DNA of 64,000 bases from Vanessa cardui (lineage: Eukaryota > Arthropoda > Insecta > Lepidoptera > Nymphalidae). The stretch's first letter is position 1. The number at the start of each line of letters is the position of its first letter. The position numbers were made by a program, and so were the translations under genes. This document shows positions 9,830-19,169 of the stretch, piece by piece. Below the pieces are notes generated by a model. It saw only the letters and a program-made list of their open reading frames with translations, made no database searches and had not been told where the DNA came from. The DNA lies in contig NC_061124.1 of assembly GCF_905220365.1 (NCBI RefSeq), positions 15,874,501 through 15,938,500 on the forward strand. Reading direction: 5' to 3'.

Positions 9830-12800
9830 GTGAGTAGTTTTGGTTTTTTATACTTGAAAATAAAGTTACCTTTAATAATAAATTTGATAATGAAAAATGA
9901 AGGTATTTTTATTATTTTAATGTTGGTAGGTAATAAGTTTAATATGTACATTAAATATGGTTTTGTCTGTTTTATTGAAAGGTTGCGTTTTGTTACTGAA
10001 TATTATTTAAGTCCTTAATTATGTGTACTTATCATTTATAACAAAACATTTATGCCATGAACATCAGTTTCATAATTGCGTAGGTATTGTAATATACATT
10101 ATCACCATTAGATATTCCTTTTAATTCCTAATTGTATTAATGAAAATATAAAGAAAACATTACATATGCAACGGAATGAATTAATGACTACAATATTATG
10201 AGAATTCTTCTAAATAGTTATTAACGCGATTCGATAACGTTCAACGCCATCTATCAGTCGTAAGAGAAACCAGAATAGTAATGGCTATATCAAAATAAGT
10301 CACTCTTCATAGGAATTTAAAGTAGTGATCTATATAAATATATAAAATTATCGTTTGTTTTAAATAATTCACGCAATACATATTTACTAAATATTGAGAA
10401 ACACCTACGAGCAAACTTCCTTTCAAATCTTTACCGAAGTTGGTGGCGCACTGGTAAAGGGATAGTTAATGTTTTATAGCGCTAATGTGTGGTAGCGAAC
10501 ATTTATCACTAGGTGGCCAATTCGCTCGTCAGCTTACGTATTTTATTAAAAACAGATTGGATTGATTCACAATGATATTCTAATAAACAGATATGTTATA
10601 CCCATACTAAACAACAGAAAAAAGTGTGCCGCGCCGGGGACCGTTTATTTTACATTTCTTTACAAGTAAAAAGGATAGCTTGATAAAAAAACAATAAGTA
10701 AAAGGGATAACTAGATGTTTTAATTACGCAAAACGTATTATTACATAATTATGATGTATTATAACGGATTACTGGCATAATTATGATGAAAACGACTAAA
10801 GGCAAACGTCCCAATTAGGACGTTTTCTAGTCTTCACTTTTTGCGCGTTAATGACATATATGTTTACTAGAACATCATTGATTGATTCATATCATTTTAA
10901 TTTATTAAGAGTATTTTTTAAACAAGGTATGAATTTTAGTGTCACATATAATAAAGAATGTGTAATAACTGGATTTCAAATTGTATTTATATATCAAAAT
11001 CTGTCCAACCATTTTGGAAGAATTCAGCTAATACACAACACATATATAATAGTAGGTATATAATTTATAGATACATATTATATATATGTAATGATGACGA
11101 TGTCATCTTGATTTCGGCCACGGCTTCCAATATCAATACTTGAGACTACATTCTTTATTACCTCACCCTCTTAAGCAAATACTGAGCATTTTTACAGTAA
11201 TTCTGGCTTATATAATATAATTTAACCTTATCTGAAGAACTACTTCATAGAAGTGTCAATTTCAATAACATAATAATTAAATTATACATTATGCTTATGA
11301 AAAGATCTTTAATAAAACATGTAGTATTTGGCATACTTAATTAAGTCGGTATTATATAGAACAATTAGAGCTGAGATGGCCCAGTGGTTAGAACGCGTGC
11401 ATCTTAACCGATGATTGGGGGTTCAAACCTAGGTAAGCACCACTATACATATATATGTGCTTAATTTGTGTTTATAATTCATCTCGTGCTCGGTGGTAAA
11501 GGAAAACATCGTGAGGAAACCTGCATGTGTCTAGTTTCATCGATATTCTGCCACATGTGCATTCCACCTACCTGCATTGGAACAGCGTGGTGGAATATGT
11601 TCCAAACCCTCTCCTTAATGGAAGAGGAGGCCTTATCTCAGCAGTGGGAAATTTACAGGCTGTTACTTTACTTTACTTTTATATAGAACAATTTTTGTAG
11701 TTCACGCCATGGGGGAGCCACGACGCGTGGTCTGAATTTCAGTCGCTGTTACAAGAACCAGACAACACAAGACGACCGAGATCGTCGAGCTTCACGGATA
11801 GTAAGTTAAAAAATACATTTATCTTTTTAATCCAAGATATAGCATAATGTATATTGTAATAATGGAAATAATTTTTCATCATTCAAAATCAGAATTTTTA
11901 AGTATATTTCTATATCAACTTTCATAATTTATTTTTCATGACCGAAAGTACCCTTTTTTCCCTTTTTTTTTTTAGTCTCAATTTTCCATCTAATAATGAT
12001 AGTTAGGTACTTTGGTGATGGAAATTTGACGTACGAAGTGATTTTTGTCGAGAGTTTAATTTTGAATTAAATAATTATTTGCAAATAACGTAATACGACT
12101 AAGTACTAAAAGTCAAATCTTCCCAGTTTTTTTTTATTCGAACATAAAATTAAATCTTTCAAATTTTTTGTAAGTCAATTTGTTTATTTCTATGTTTTAT
12201 GTCAAACATACTCCAAAAATTCCTGACACGCGCCGGACCCACACACTCATACTTAGAAAAAAAATATTTTTACTGACTTGATCAACTACATTCATAAACA
12301 CGCGATTATTACACATTGAAATATAACTAGTTTTTACGGATTTAAATCTACGAATTTAAGAATATTATCTTCAACTACTCTTTTTTACTTCAAATAGACA
12401 AATGTCACCTCAGTCTACCCGTGACCATGAACGCTGTAAAGTGCTCGAAACGTCGGGATGATAAAAATAATTAATATACGCGATTCAAATCCGTTTAAAC
12501 TAGTTTTATTTCAATGGTAAATAATCGCGTAAATCTAAGACAACATTAAACACAAGATTTATTTGTATTATTCGTATTGCTTTGGAGTATCAACACATTT
12601 TAAGATTTCGTTGACTACATTGCGACAAACATCACAGACCAATATTACGTGTTGTCACCAGGCTTCTCTATCGATGCAATAATGCAAGAATTCCGGCAAA
12701 ACGGCTCCGACTCCCCCTACGACCCCGAGGATGAAACGTTGATCAATATCAATAGCAGAGGTAAGTTAATTACTAAACTCCTTATCACACATCACTGCTT

Positions 12801-15800
12801 TAAAGGTATAAAATAAAATATGGTACTATAGCGGGCGTAAATAATAAAAAATGGTTTTTAACAAAATGCACTTTATTGTATGTGAAAAATAATTTTACAA
12901 TTAATCAACAATTAAAATAAACAAACGTAAAACGTAAGCGCGGTTAGCAACGTAAGTCCCCAGTACAAGAAACAAAATTTTTTTTACAAGGATAAGTCGA
13001 CCACAATATTTAAATTAATTTTATTAAAAAAAAATAAAAAATCAAAGTTGTATAACTTTGCGGGAGGGTCGTAGTGACGTCATATCGACAATTCCAGGAA
13101 ACGAGCATTCTAGAAAACGCAGCAGCGCCGAAACTTATCGCCAAAAAGGCACTCACATAGTTTTACATTTGTGTATGCATTAAAAAAAAATTCTTGTATC
13201 TCTCAATCATCTCGTTTACGCTAACGATCCGGCAGTAGGCGCACGCGGGATCGACGTCTTCCTAATACGTTTAGAAATTCGCTATACGACAAAGTTTTAC
13301 ATTATTGATGATACTATAAGAGAGTCGAGATGGCCCAGTGGTTAGAATGCGTGCATCGATGATTGCGGGTTCAAACCCAGGCAAGCACCGCTGATTCATG
13401 TGCTTAATTTGTCTTTATAATTCATCTCGTGCTCAGCGGTGAAGGAAAACATCGTGAGGAAACCTGCATGTGACAAATTTCATAGAAATTTTGCCACATG
13501 TCTATTCTACCAACCCGCATTGGAACAGCGTGGTGGAATATGTTTCAAACCTTCTCCTCACAGGGAGAGGAGGCCTTTAGCCCAGCTGTGGGAATTTACA
13601 GGCTGTTGTTATGGTTGTTGATGATACTATATTATATTTAGCGCTTGGCGGTATGGGTCCATCAAACGCATACCTACGGCAGAAGTCGTGGCCAGCTCCC
13701 GAGGCTTCGCCGTCGGTATGTCTGCAGCAACCAGCGGAGGTCAAACGAAGAGCTGCTGATATTATGTTATCTGTGACTCCCGCTGAAGGTATTCAATTTT
13801 AATGTCATATTTTATGTTTCTGTATTGTTTTGTAAGTTATATGTTTTAAGCTTTTAACTCGAGATTCGGGTCAGTTTCTGTCAAATAAATCATAGGAGCA
13901 GTCTGAGGCAGATTTTTCAATAAAGGTCTTGGGAGAACGTTAATCCATAATTTGACTGCGATCGTGAACGAATGTAATGTATATCATTTTTCAGCAAGTT
14001 TTAAGAATATCAAACGATTGATATCTTTGAATATTATCCAGTTCCATCGACACCAGAACCGTCTCCAGCGTGGGACTCGTACGTGATCAGCGAGCAACAG
14101 CTGCGGGTGCTCAGCTCACTTCCCAACTCCGTGCTGTACGCGCTGCTGAAAGAGCTCGAACAGAACCGCTTGCAACATGCGAAGCCTAGCAAGCAAGTTG
14201 AGGTATGGCGTTTTCATTACTCAAATATAATTGCATGATTTCTGTTTATTATTTATGCAAATGTCAAACTAGAAGATGGTAAGCTCGCTCGTCGATTGCT
14301 CTCCAAGTAATCAATTTCGTAAGAAGCTTGTAAAGAATGTCTCCATTCTCCAGGATATGGAGTGTCGCTTCTGCAAGAACAACGGCGAGCGCGAGTCGTA
14401 CTACCGCTCGCACCGACTGCGCGTGCGCGGCCGCTTGGCCTGCCCCGTGCTGCGCGCCTACCGCTGCCGGCGCTGCGGCGCGCGCGGCGACCACGCGCAT
14501 ACGCTCAAGTACTGCCCGCTCGCCACCGCCGACGGTGAGCGCGCCACACTCACGCCTCACACCTCGCACCACCACACACTGCACTGTCACTCGTTTTTTG
14601 CGATTTTCCTTAGAACGTAACTTGTCGTAGAATTTGTTAGAGGAACGCCTAATGGGCCTACGCGCCTAACGGTAAGTGGTAAGTGATAACCCATAACCAT
14701 TGGCACTCTTAGAACGTGCATCGCCAATGAGCCACCGATCTTGGTAACTAAAGGTATGTCCCCTGTGCTTGCTACTACACTAGCTCTCTGGCGCTTCATT
14801 ACGTAAGTGCATAGATATTTTTAATTTTGCTACACTCTAACATTTAAGTCATAATACACTAATATTTTATACATATTATATATCATAATATTTATTACCT
14901 GCGCCACACTTTTTCTAAAAACAGAAACCGACAAGAAGTTTCAAATACATATTTCATAAGTTATGTTCAGATTTTAACAAATGGAAGCGCCTTTTGTTAA
15001 AATCTGAGCAAAACAGCGAATTCAAGTGTGGCTCGTAAGTTTTGTTAATGCTTCGAAAATGAAGTCACTTTAAATATTGTTTGTTTGTGTTTTTAGATAA
15101 ACGGTTTTAGATTTACAAAGCGGGAAAAAAAATATGAAAAAAGTTGTATAATATTTCCCCCGCTTTGTCCCTCTCGTCTCAGTAACGCCACCTAGTGTAA
15201 TGTACCCAATATAGTGCGCCTATTGAGAGCAACTCTAGCACCAATACCAAGAGAATGTTCTAGAAGCATTCATAAAAAACATTTAAGTCTTATTTTATTG
15301 AATATTAGGTTGCAATTAAAGTTATTTATTTGGATGCAAAATAACCACTAAATAAATAAATAATTAACCAATTATAATCTAATGTTGAAGTCAATTATGC
15401 AATATAAGCTTATCTGTTATATGTATTTTAGATAGACAACACGCCGTCTGTTTGTGTCCTAGCCTCACATCATAATATATTTTACAAACAGCAATATCTA
15501 GTATTGTTGTGTTCCAAATTTAATGGCGAGTGACAATTTAACTACAGGCACAAAGAAATATCTTAGAACTTAAAGTAGGTGGCGTAGTGGTAATGCAAGG
15601 AATGGTTAATACTCTGTTCAGGATCAGTGTCCTGGGCAGAGCTGGCCTCTGATCATCAGGTGTCGCGTGTGTTCCGCAGAGCGCATGCAGTCGGCGGCGA
15701 TGCTGCGCAGCGTGCGGCTGGCGTCGGGCCGGCGCCGCGCCGCGCCCGCCGCGCGCGACTCCCTCGACCCGCTGTGGGAGGCGCTGGAGAGGAAGCTTAT

Positions 15801-15807
15801 GCTGTGA
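9779..15807 (+). CDS. nanos: Nanos translational repressor, complete seven-exon gene
   Basis: RNA-binding germline regulator that acts with Pumilio on target mRNAs and recruits deadenylation. Exons: 9779-9829, 11701-11800, 12638-12760, 13642-13788, 14042-14202, 14354-14534, 15680-15807. Phases join without a break to 891 nt, 296 residues plus TGA. Zinc ligands are C198, C201, H214, C224 and C232, C235, H243, C248. The second finger (C-x2-C-x7-H-x4-C, GDHAHTLKYCP) is canonical; the first is C-x2-C-x12-H-x9-C, one residue shorter than the usual x10. Residues 18-21 read FTPW, resembling the vertebrate NOT1-interacting motif. A 48-residue Arg/Ala-rich tail ends EALERKLML. Exons 6-7 are very GC-rich and exons 1-2 are not. 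Moths have several nanos paralogues; which one this is cannot be told here. Confidence 0.93.
9830..11352. other. nanos intron 1, 5' part
   Basis: AT-rich intron. A decayed retroposon end lies at 10440-10535 (GGTGGCGCACTGG, ATCACTAGGTGGCC, CTCGTCAG). A CTCF-like CGCCATCTA occurs at 10245-10253. Nothing else recognised. Confidence 0.45.
11367..11679 (+). mobile_element. tRNA-derived SINE (Metulj-like), copy 2, against nanos exon 2
   Basis: 313 bp element with head AGATGGCCCAGTGGTTAGAA, degenerate B box GGTTCAAACCT and tail TTACTTTACTTTAC. The perfect 14 bp target duplication TATATAGAACAATT lies at 11353-11366 and 11680-11693. The downstream TSD ends seven bases before the exon 2 start, so the original branch-point region was displaced by about 330 bp. 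Confidence 0.9.
11701..11800 (+). CDS. nanos: nanos exon 2
   Basis: Acceptor ATTTTTGTAG ends at 11700; donor GTAAGT starts at 11801. Encodes FTPWGSHDAWSEFQSLLQEP and an Arg/Ser-rich stretch; phase 0 in, 1 out. Carries the FxxW motif. Confidence 0.85.
11801..12318. other. nanos intron 2, 5' part
   Basis: AT-rich intron with T runs; no repeat recognised. Confidence 0.45.
12319..12511. mobile_element. Foldback MITE, copy 2
   Basis: Same family as 2687-2869. The arms are AACTAGTTTTTACGGATTTAAAT and its near complement before GTTTTATTT, and the core shares CCCGTGACCATGAACGCTGT and AAGTGCTCGAAACGTCGGGA. It lies in intron 2, about 125 bases before exon 3. Confidence 0.6.
12638..12760 (+). CDS. nanos: nanos exon 3
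   Basis: Encodes (N)QYYVLSPGFSIDAIMQEFRQ and a DSPYDPEDE acidic stretch; donor GTAAGTTA at 12761. Two in-frame acceptors exist: CACAG ending at 12637 (used here) and CACCAG ending at 12661. They differ by eight residues, so alternative 3' splice choice is possible. Confidence 0.75.
12761..13304. other. nanos intron 3, 5' part
   Basis: AT-rich with long A and T runs; no feature recognised. Confidence 0.45.
13319..13617 (+). mobile_element. tRNA-derived SINE (Metulj-like), copy 3, against nanos exon 4
   Basis: 299 bp, second subfamily: TGTGACAAATTTCATAGAAA body and a TTGTT-type tail. B box GGTTCAAACCC is intact; the head has lost a few bases (GTGCATCGATGATT). The perfect 14 bp TSD TTGATGATACTATA lies at 13305-13318 and 13618-13631, ending ten bases before exon 4. 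Confidence 0.9.
13642..13788 (+). CDS. nanos: nanos exon 4
   Basis: Acceptor TTATATTTAG ends at 13641; donor GTATTC at 13789. Encodes (A)LGGMGPSNAYLRQKSWPAPE to RRAADIMLSVTPAE, phase 1 in and out. No family motif recognised in this linker. Confidence 0.85.
14042..14202 (+). CDS. nanos: nanos exon 5
   Basis: Acceptor TATTATCCAG ends at 14041; donor GTATGG at 14203. Encodes VPSTPEPSPAWDSY and a probable amphipathic helix around LRVLSSLPNSVLYALLKELE; phase 1 in, 0 out. Confidence 0.85.
14354..14534 (+). CDS. nanos: nanos exon 6, both CCHC zinc fingers
   Basis: Acceptor CCATTCTCCAG ends at 14353; donor GTGAGCGC at 14535. Begins DMECRFCKNNGERESYY and ends CGARGDHAHTLKYCPL plus ATAD. All eight zinc ligands are present. 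The finger-1 spacing between His and the last Cys is nine residues. Confidence 0.95.
14640..14790 (-). repeat. Minus-strand copy of the abundant retroposon
   Basis: Reverse-complement matches: TAATGGGCCTACGCGCCTAA and TGCATCGCCAATGAGCCACC, with GTGTGCCTGTAG-like remnants. Lies in the last nanos intron; diverged, no TSD seen. Confidence 0.5.
14791..15489. other. nanos intron 6, middle part
   Basis: AT-rich, with a short interrupted repeat (CAAAACAG.../TTTTAACAAATGGAAGCG) around 14960-15010. Nothing else recognised. Confidence 0.4.
15490..15676 (+). repeat. Retroposon copy running into the exon 7 acceptor
   Basis: Matches the 2996-3638 family: TATTGTTGTGTTCC, ACTACAGGCACAAAG, GTGGCGTAGTGGTAATG, GGAATGGTTAAT, ATCATCAGGTG and then GTGTTCCGCAG, comparable to the CTCGTCCGCCA end of other copies. 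The repeat therefore appears to supply the 3' splice site sequence of nanos exon 7. Confidence 0.55.
15680..15807 (+). CDS. nanos: nanos exon 7
   Basis: Acceptor TGTGTTCCGCAG ends at 15679. Encodes (E)RMQSAAMLRSVRLASGRRR, an Ala/Arg-rich run and DPLWEALERKLML, with TGA at 15805-15807. Extremely GC-rich. Confidence 0.85.
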
Positions 15808-16900
15808 CCCACCAACTCATTACACGCTATATAATACATATTGTATCATGAAAATTATCACGTTTGATTATTTGATAGAAATGCCATCTGTTAATCAAAT
15901 CAGCTCATAGATGGCGCTAGTAGTTACATCATTTTGATCATGTTTTTTTCTTTTTTTTATCTATGGCAATACTCTCAGGTGCCATCTGTTAATTAAATCA
16001 GCTCATAGATGGCGCTAGTAGTTATATTGTTTCGATTATGTTTTTTTTTTTTTATATATGGCAATACTCGTGTATTGTAATTTTTTTTTTCTTAATTGAA
16101 TATTGACGATATTATTATATTAGTGACCGACAATCGAAGTCCCAGTATAATTGATGGTATTTTATATTATTATATTGTACACGATTGCTTTGTACGATAC
16201 AAAGTTATTATATTATCAATTTATTGTTTTTTCGTTACTTGAATAATTTTGAGTAGCAGTTTTAAATCGAGACAAAACTTTTTGAAACTTCCAAATATTT
16301 GTTTTTTTTTGTTCAGTGAATCAATTTTATTCAATCATCTGACTTTGGCGGACGTTTTAATAAATGAAATTACGTAAACGCGAGTACAACATTTCAGCGA
16401 TCAATCGTTAATAATTGGTCACTAAAATGTTTATGAAATTTGTAATCAGGCATTAAATTAAATTTTAGAACAAACTTCAAATACTATGTTAAAAAATGTT
16501 TGTTAATCGAATGAAAAATAAACCGTTAATATTATATTTATTATCAATATTTTTAAATTTCGATGACAGATTTTTTTTTCATATTTTCATAAACTTATCA
16601 TATTTTTTTTTTGTCATAAAATATTTCTGTCCGCTTGGATTCTTTATGAACAATTTATTTAAAAAAAAAATTATATTTTCAATGAACAGTGCATCATATT
16701 GAAAATTATTTATGCGTTAAAAGAACATTTTTATATATTTGAGAGAATATTTTTAATATCAAATATGTTTGATAATTACGAAGTTGCGTTTTTATTATTT
16801 TGTTGATTAATTTATGAAGATTTCGTTTCGTTTTAATTATATCAGTTGACATATCTGGGTGTTGGTGTATTTTTGGGTCCAATAAAGATCTAATAATAAT
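15808..16900 (+). other. nanos: nanos 3' UTR (inferred extent)
   Basis: T-rich region from the stop to the AATAAA at 16881-16886 (TCCAATAAAGATC), which is followed by TAAGTGAGTTTTATT, a GT/T-rich downstream element. The UTR would be about 1.1 kb. Contains the tandem hairpin repeat at 15883-16070 and several poly-T runs. Confidence 0.5.
15883..16070 (+). repeat. Tandem duplicated hairpin block in nanos 3' UTR
   Basis: Two copies (15883-15980 and 15981-16070), each with GCCATCT paired to AGATGGC across a 19-base AT-rich loop (stems 15883-15889/15909-15915 and 15981-15987/16007-16013). Each then has TAGATGGCGCTAGTAGTTA, a T run and TATGGCAATACTC. Stem and loop length are identical in both copies, while the T runs vary. 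Confidence 0.8.
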
Positions 16901-17555
16901 TAAGTGAGTTTTATTTATAACTATACAAATGTAACTTTTGGGGTTAGCATATTAGATCCATGGAGATTTTCTCACAAGGTTTTACATCATAGCCGATGAC
17001 GAGATTAATTTTAAACGCAAACTAGGTATAATCAGTGGCACCTTGTTTGAACATCGGTATAATTTACTTGTTCTTACCTATCTCTCGTCTCTGATCTGTA
17101 ACTACATTAAAATACTTGTAAAGTATGTACTATAAACCTATTCCAATCTAAGGAGTAGACATGAACAAACCTTACATACACATAAGTATTCCATGCGAGT
17201 TTCCAATAGCTCTACTATATTATGCAGCACAAACAATTGATTAATATATATTTATTTATAATACAACACTGTTCTACTAAACTGCTTAAATTCGTTTTAA
17301 TTTAATTTCCAAAGTTTCAACACCTCGACATTGAAAACATACTTTTTTCACAAATTCATAATGAATATCAACCACAGATTATTGAAGGGGTTCGACGAAT
17401 GATGCCATGTCCGTTCAATGTCAAAATTGTTTATATTGTCCAGTCAATAAAGCCTAATATCCCTAACAAATTCGTAACGTTGTGAAATATTTCCTCCTGT
17501 TCTACCGCCAAAGAGCAATACTTGATATATTCGTATTCCCATTTTCAAGAGTACA
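16901..17555. other. DNA downstream of nanos
   Basis: AT-rich, no gene. TTCTACCGCCAAAGAGCAATA at 17499-17519 is a small remnant of the abundant retroposon. Confidence 0.45.
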
Positions 17556-17750
17556 TCTATATTAATATAAATGTGGAATAACTCTGTATTTCTGTTTGTT
17601 GATCATTTACGACCAAACCGTTGATCCGAATTTGATGAAATTTGGTATGAAGCAAACTTGTACTCCAAGAAATGACAAAGGGCTTATTTTTTGGCTGAAA
17701 TATGACCACCAACGATCTAAAATGCGCGTGTAGCTAGGGCGGGTAGTAAG
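17556..17750 (+). mobile_element. Helitron-like element
   Basis: Starts A|TCTATATTAATATAAATGTG, contains ATTTGATGAAATTTGGTATG (shared with 62377-62568 and, reversed, 50955-51154), and ends near GTAGCTAGGGCGGGTAGTAA. The exact 3' end is unclear because CTAG is followed by G. Confidence 0.5.
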
Positions 17751-17809
17751 TCAAGTAAGTAGGAAGGTAGAAGTAAGGAGAATAATAGCGTGATAATCTT
17801 ATACTCACT

Positions 17810-17885
17810 GCTGAGGTGCATTGGCGATGTAAGAAATTATATCAGGTGGCTTGTTTTCTCGTCCGCCTACACATATAATAAAAAA
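17810..17885 (+). repeat. Retroposon 3' end remnant
   Basis: GCATTGGCGATGTAAGAAAT, ATCAGGTGGC and CTCGTCCGCC followed by A-rich sequence. The Helitron at 17556 may have split this copy from the remnant at 17499. Confidence 0.5.
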
Positions 17886-18100
17886 CAAAAGGAAACTTAT
17901 CAAGCATGACAATTTATTCGCACCCGCTAATACCGCGACCTTTTGCAACAAAGAGCTCTATTTTATACAATCGTTGAAATTCTAATGTGCTTATATAAAA
18001 CTGTCTATAAAGAAGTTACGACTTAATTTTTATAAAAAAAGATTTATAGCACGATTGGTATAAAAATGTACCTATTTTATTTAGTTTAGATATTTATTTT

Positions 18101-18335
18101 AAACCTCCGTGGTTGAGTAGGGTGTATACCGGTTTTCGTGGGTATGCCACTCCGAGGTCTCGGGTTCGATTTCCGGCCGATTCGATGTAGAAAGATTTCA
18201 TTAATTTTCTGAGTTGTCTGGGAGTTTGTAGCACTGTCGTTACTTCGTTTTCCACAGTAGCATAATACAAGTTCTTTAGCTAATTACATTGGAGTTTTAG
18301 TATGTGATGCTATCCAATATCTAATTATTTTACCA
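18101..18335 (+). mobile_element. Second tRNA-derived SINE family
   Basis: Head CTCCGTGGTTGAGTAGGGTG (A-box region) and GGTTCGATTTCC (B box), then a body with TTTTCTGAGTTGTCTGGGAG, TAGCACTGTCGTTACTTC and ACATTGGAGT. Distinct from the Metulj-like family; related to the minus-strand copy at 26740-26921. Confidence 0.65.
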
Positions 18336-18857
18336 AAATCTACAAAAATAAAATAAAATAACGAATTTAAGAAATAAATATATTTGTAGTTTAATGTATG
18401 TGACAACTACACACACATTTGCAAAAAATCACAAATATATCGACCTATAAAGTATCTACTATATTTATCAGGGTTATAGTAAATGGAAATACATGAACGT
18501 AACAAACATCAGCTCTGTATAATTATGAATAAAATCAATATTTATATGAAGCTGTAACCTTAAAATGGAGGCTCTATAAATGTACCGAGCGAGCTGATTA
18601 TAACCTCAATTCCAAGAGGCGTTTTGATTAGTTCTGCCTCGCTTGTAATCCTGGTCGAGACGAAACAACTATAAAGACTTTAATCCACGGCACACTTAAT
18701 ACATAGTTGCCTCCTTCGTTTCCACGTTTGAATAATTTTCCGCTTGCATCTCGGTTGTCTAATACTTACGTTGATTCCTGGAATATTTCGAATTCACCGG
18801 AAATGTTTTCTATAACAGATAAGAAGACACATTTGATCGAATACAATATTTGTAATG
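18336..18857. other. Noncoding AT-rich DNA
   Basis: No feature recognised. Confidence 0.4.
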
Positions 18858-18868
18858 TAAATTAAATC

Positions 18869-19158
18869 GAGGTGAAATGACCCAGCGCTTGGAACGCGTG
18901 CATCTTAACCGATGATTACGGGTTCAAATCCAGGTAAACGCCACTGAATGTTCATGTGCTTAATTTGTGTTTATAATTCATCTCGTTCTCGGCGGTGAAG
19001 GAAAACATCGCGAGGAACCGTGCATGTGTCAAATTTCATAGAAATTCTGCCACATGTGTCTTCCACCAACCCGCATTGGAACAGCGTGGTGGAATGTGTT
19101 CTAAACCCTCTCCTTAATTGAAGAGGCTTTAAATTTACAGGCTGTTACTTTTTACTTT
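18869..19158 (+). mobile_element. tRNA-derived SINE (Metulj-like), copy 4
   Basis: Head AAATGACCCAGCGCTTGGAA and B box GGTTCAAATCC, both mutated. The tail is TTACTTTTTACTTT. TSD TAAATTAAATC lies at 18858-18868 and 19159-19169. A deletion near 19125 removes the GGCCTTATCTCAGCAG block. Confidence 0.85.
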
Positions 19159-19169
19159 TAAATTAAATC

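Noticed and set aside
11468..11686. Short frames inside the Metulj-like SINEs (several copies)
   Set aside because: They recur because the repeat recurs; the element is a Pol III-type noncoding SINE.
14264..14590. Minus-strand frame opposite nanos exon 6
   Set aside because: Shadow of the GC-rich zinc-finger exon; Ala/Val/Arg low-complexity product.
18101..18180. Possible functional tRNA gene
   Set aside because: A and B boxes are present, but no acceptor stem or full cloverleaf can be formed and a SINE body follows.
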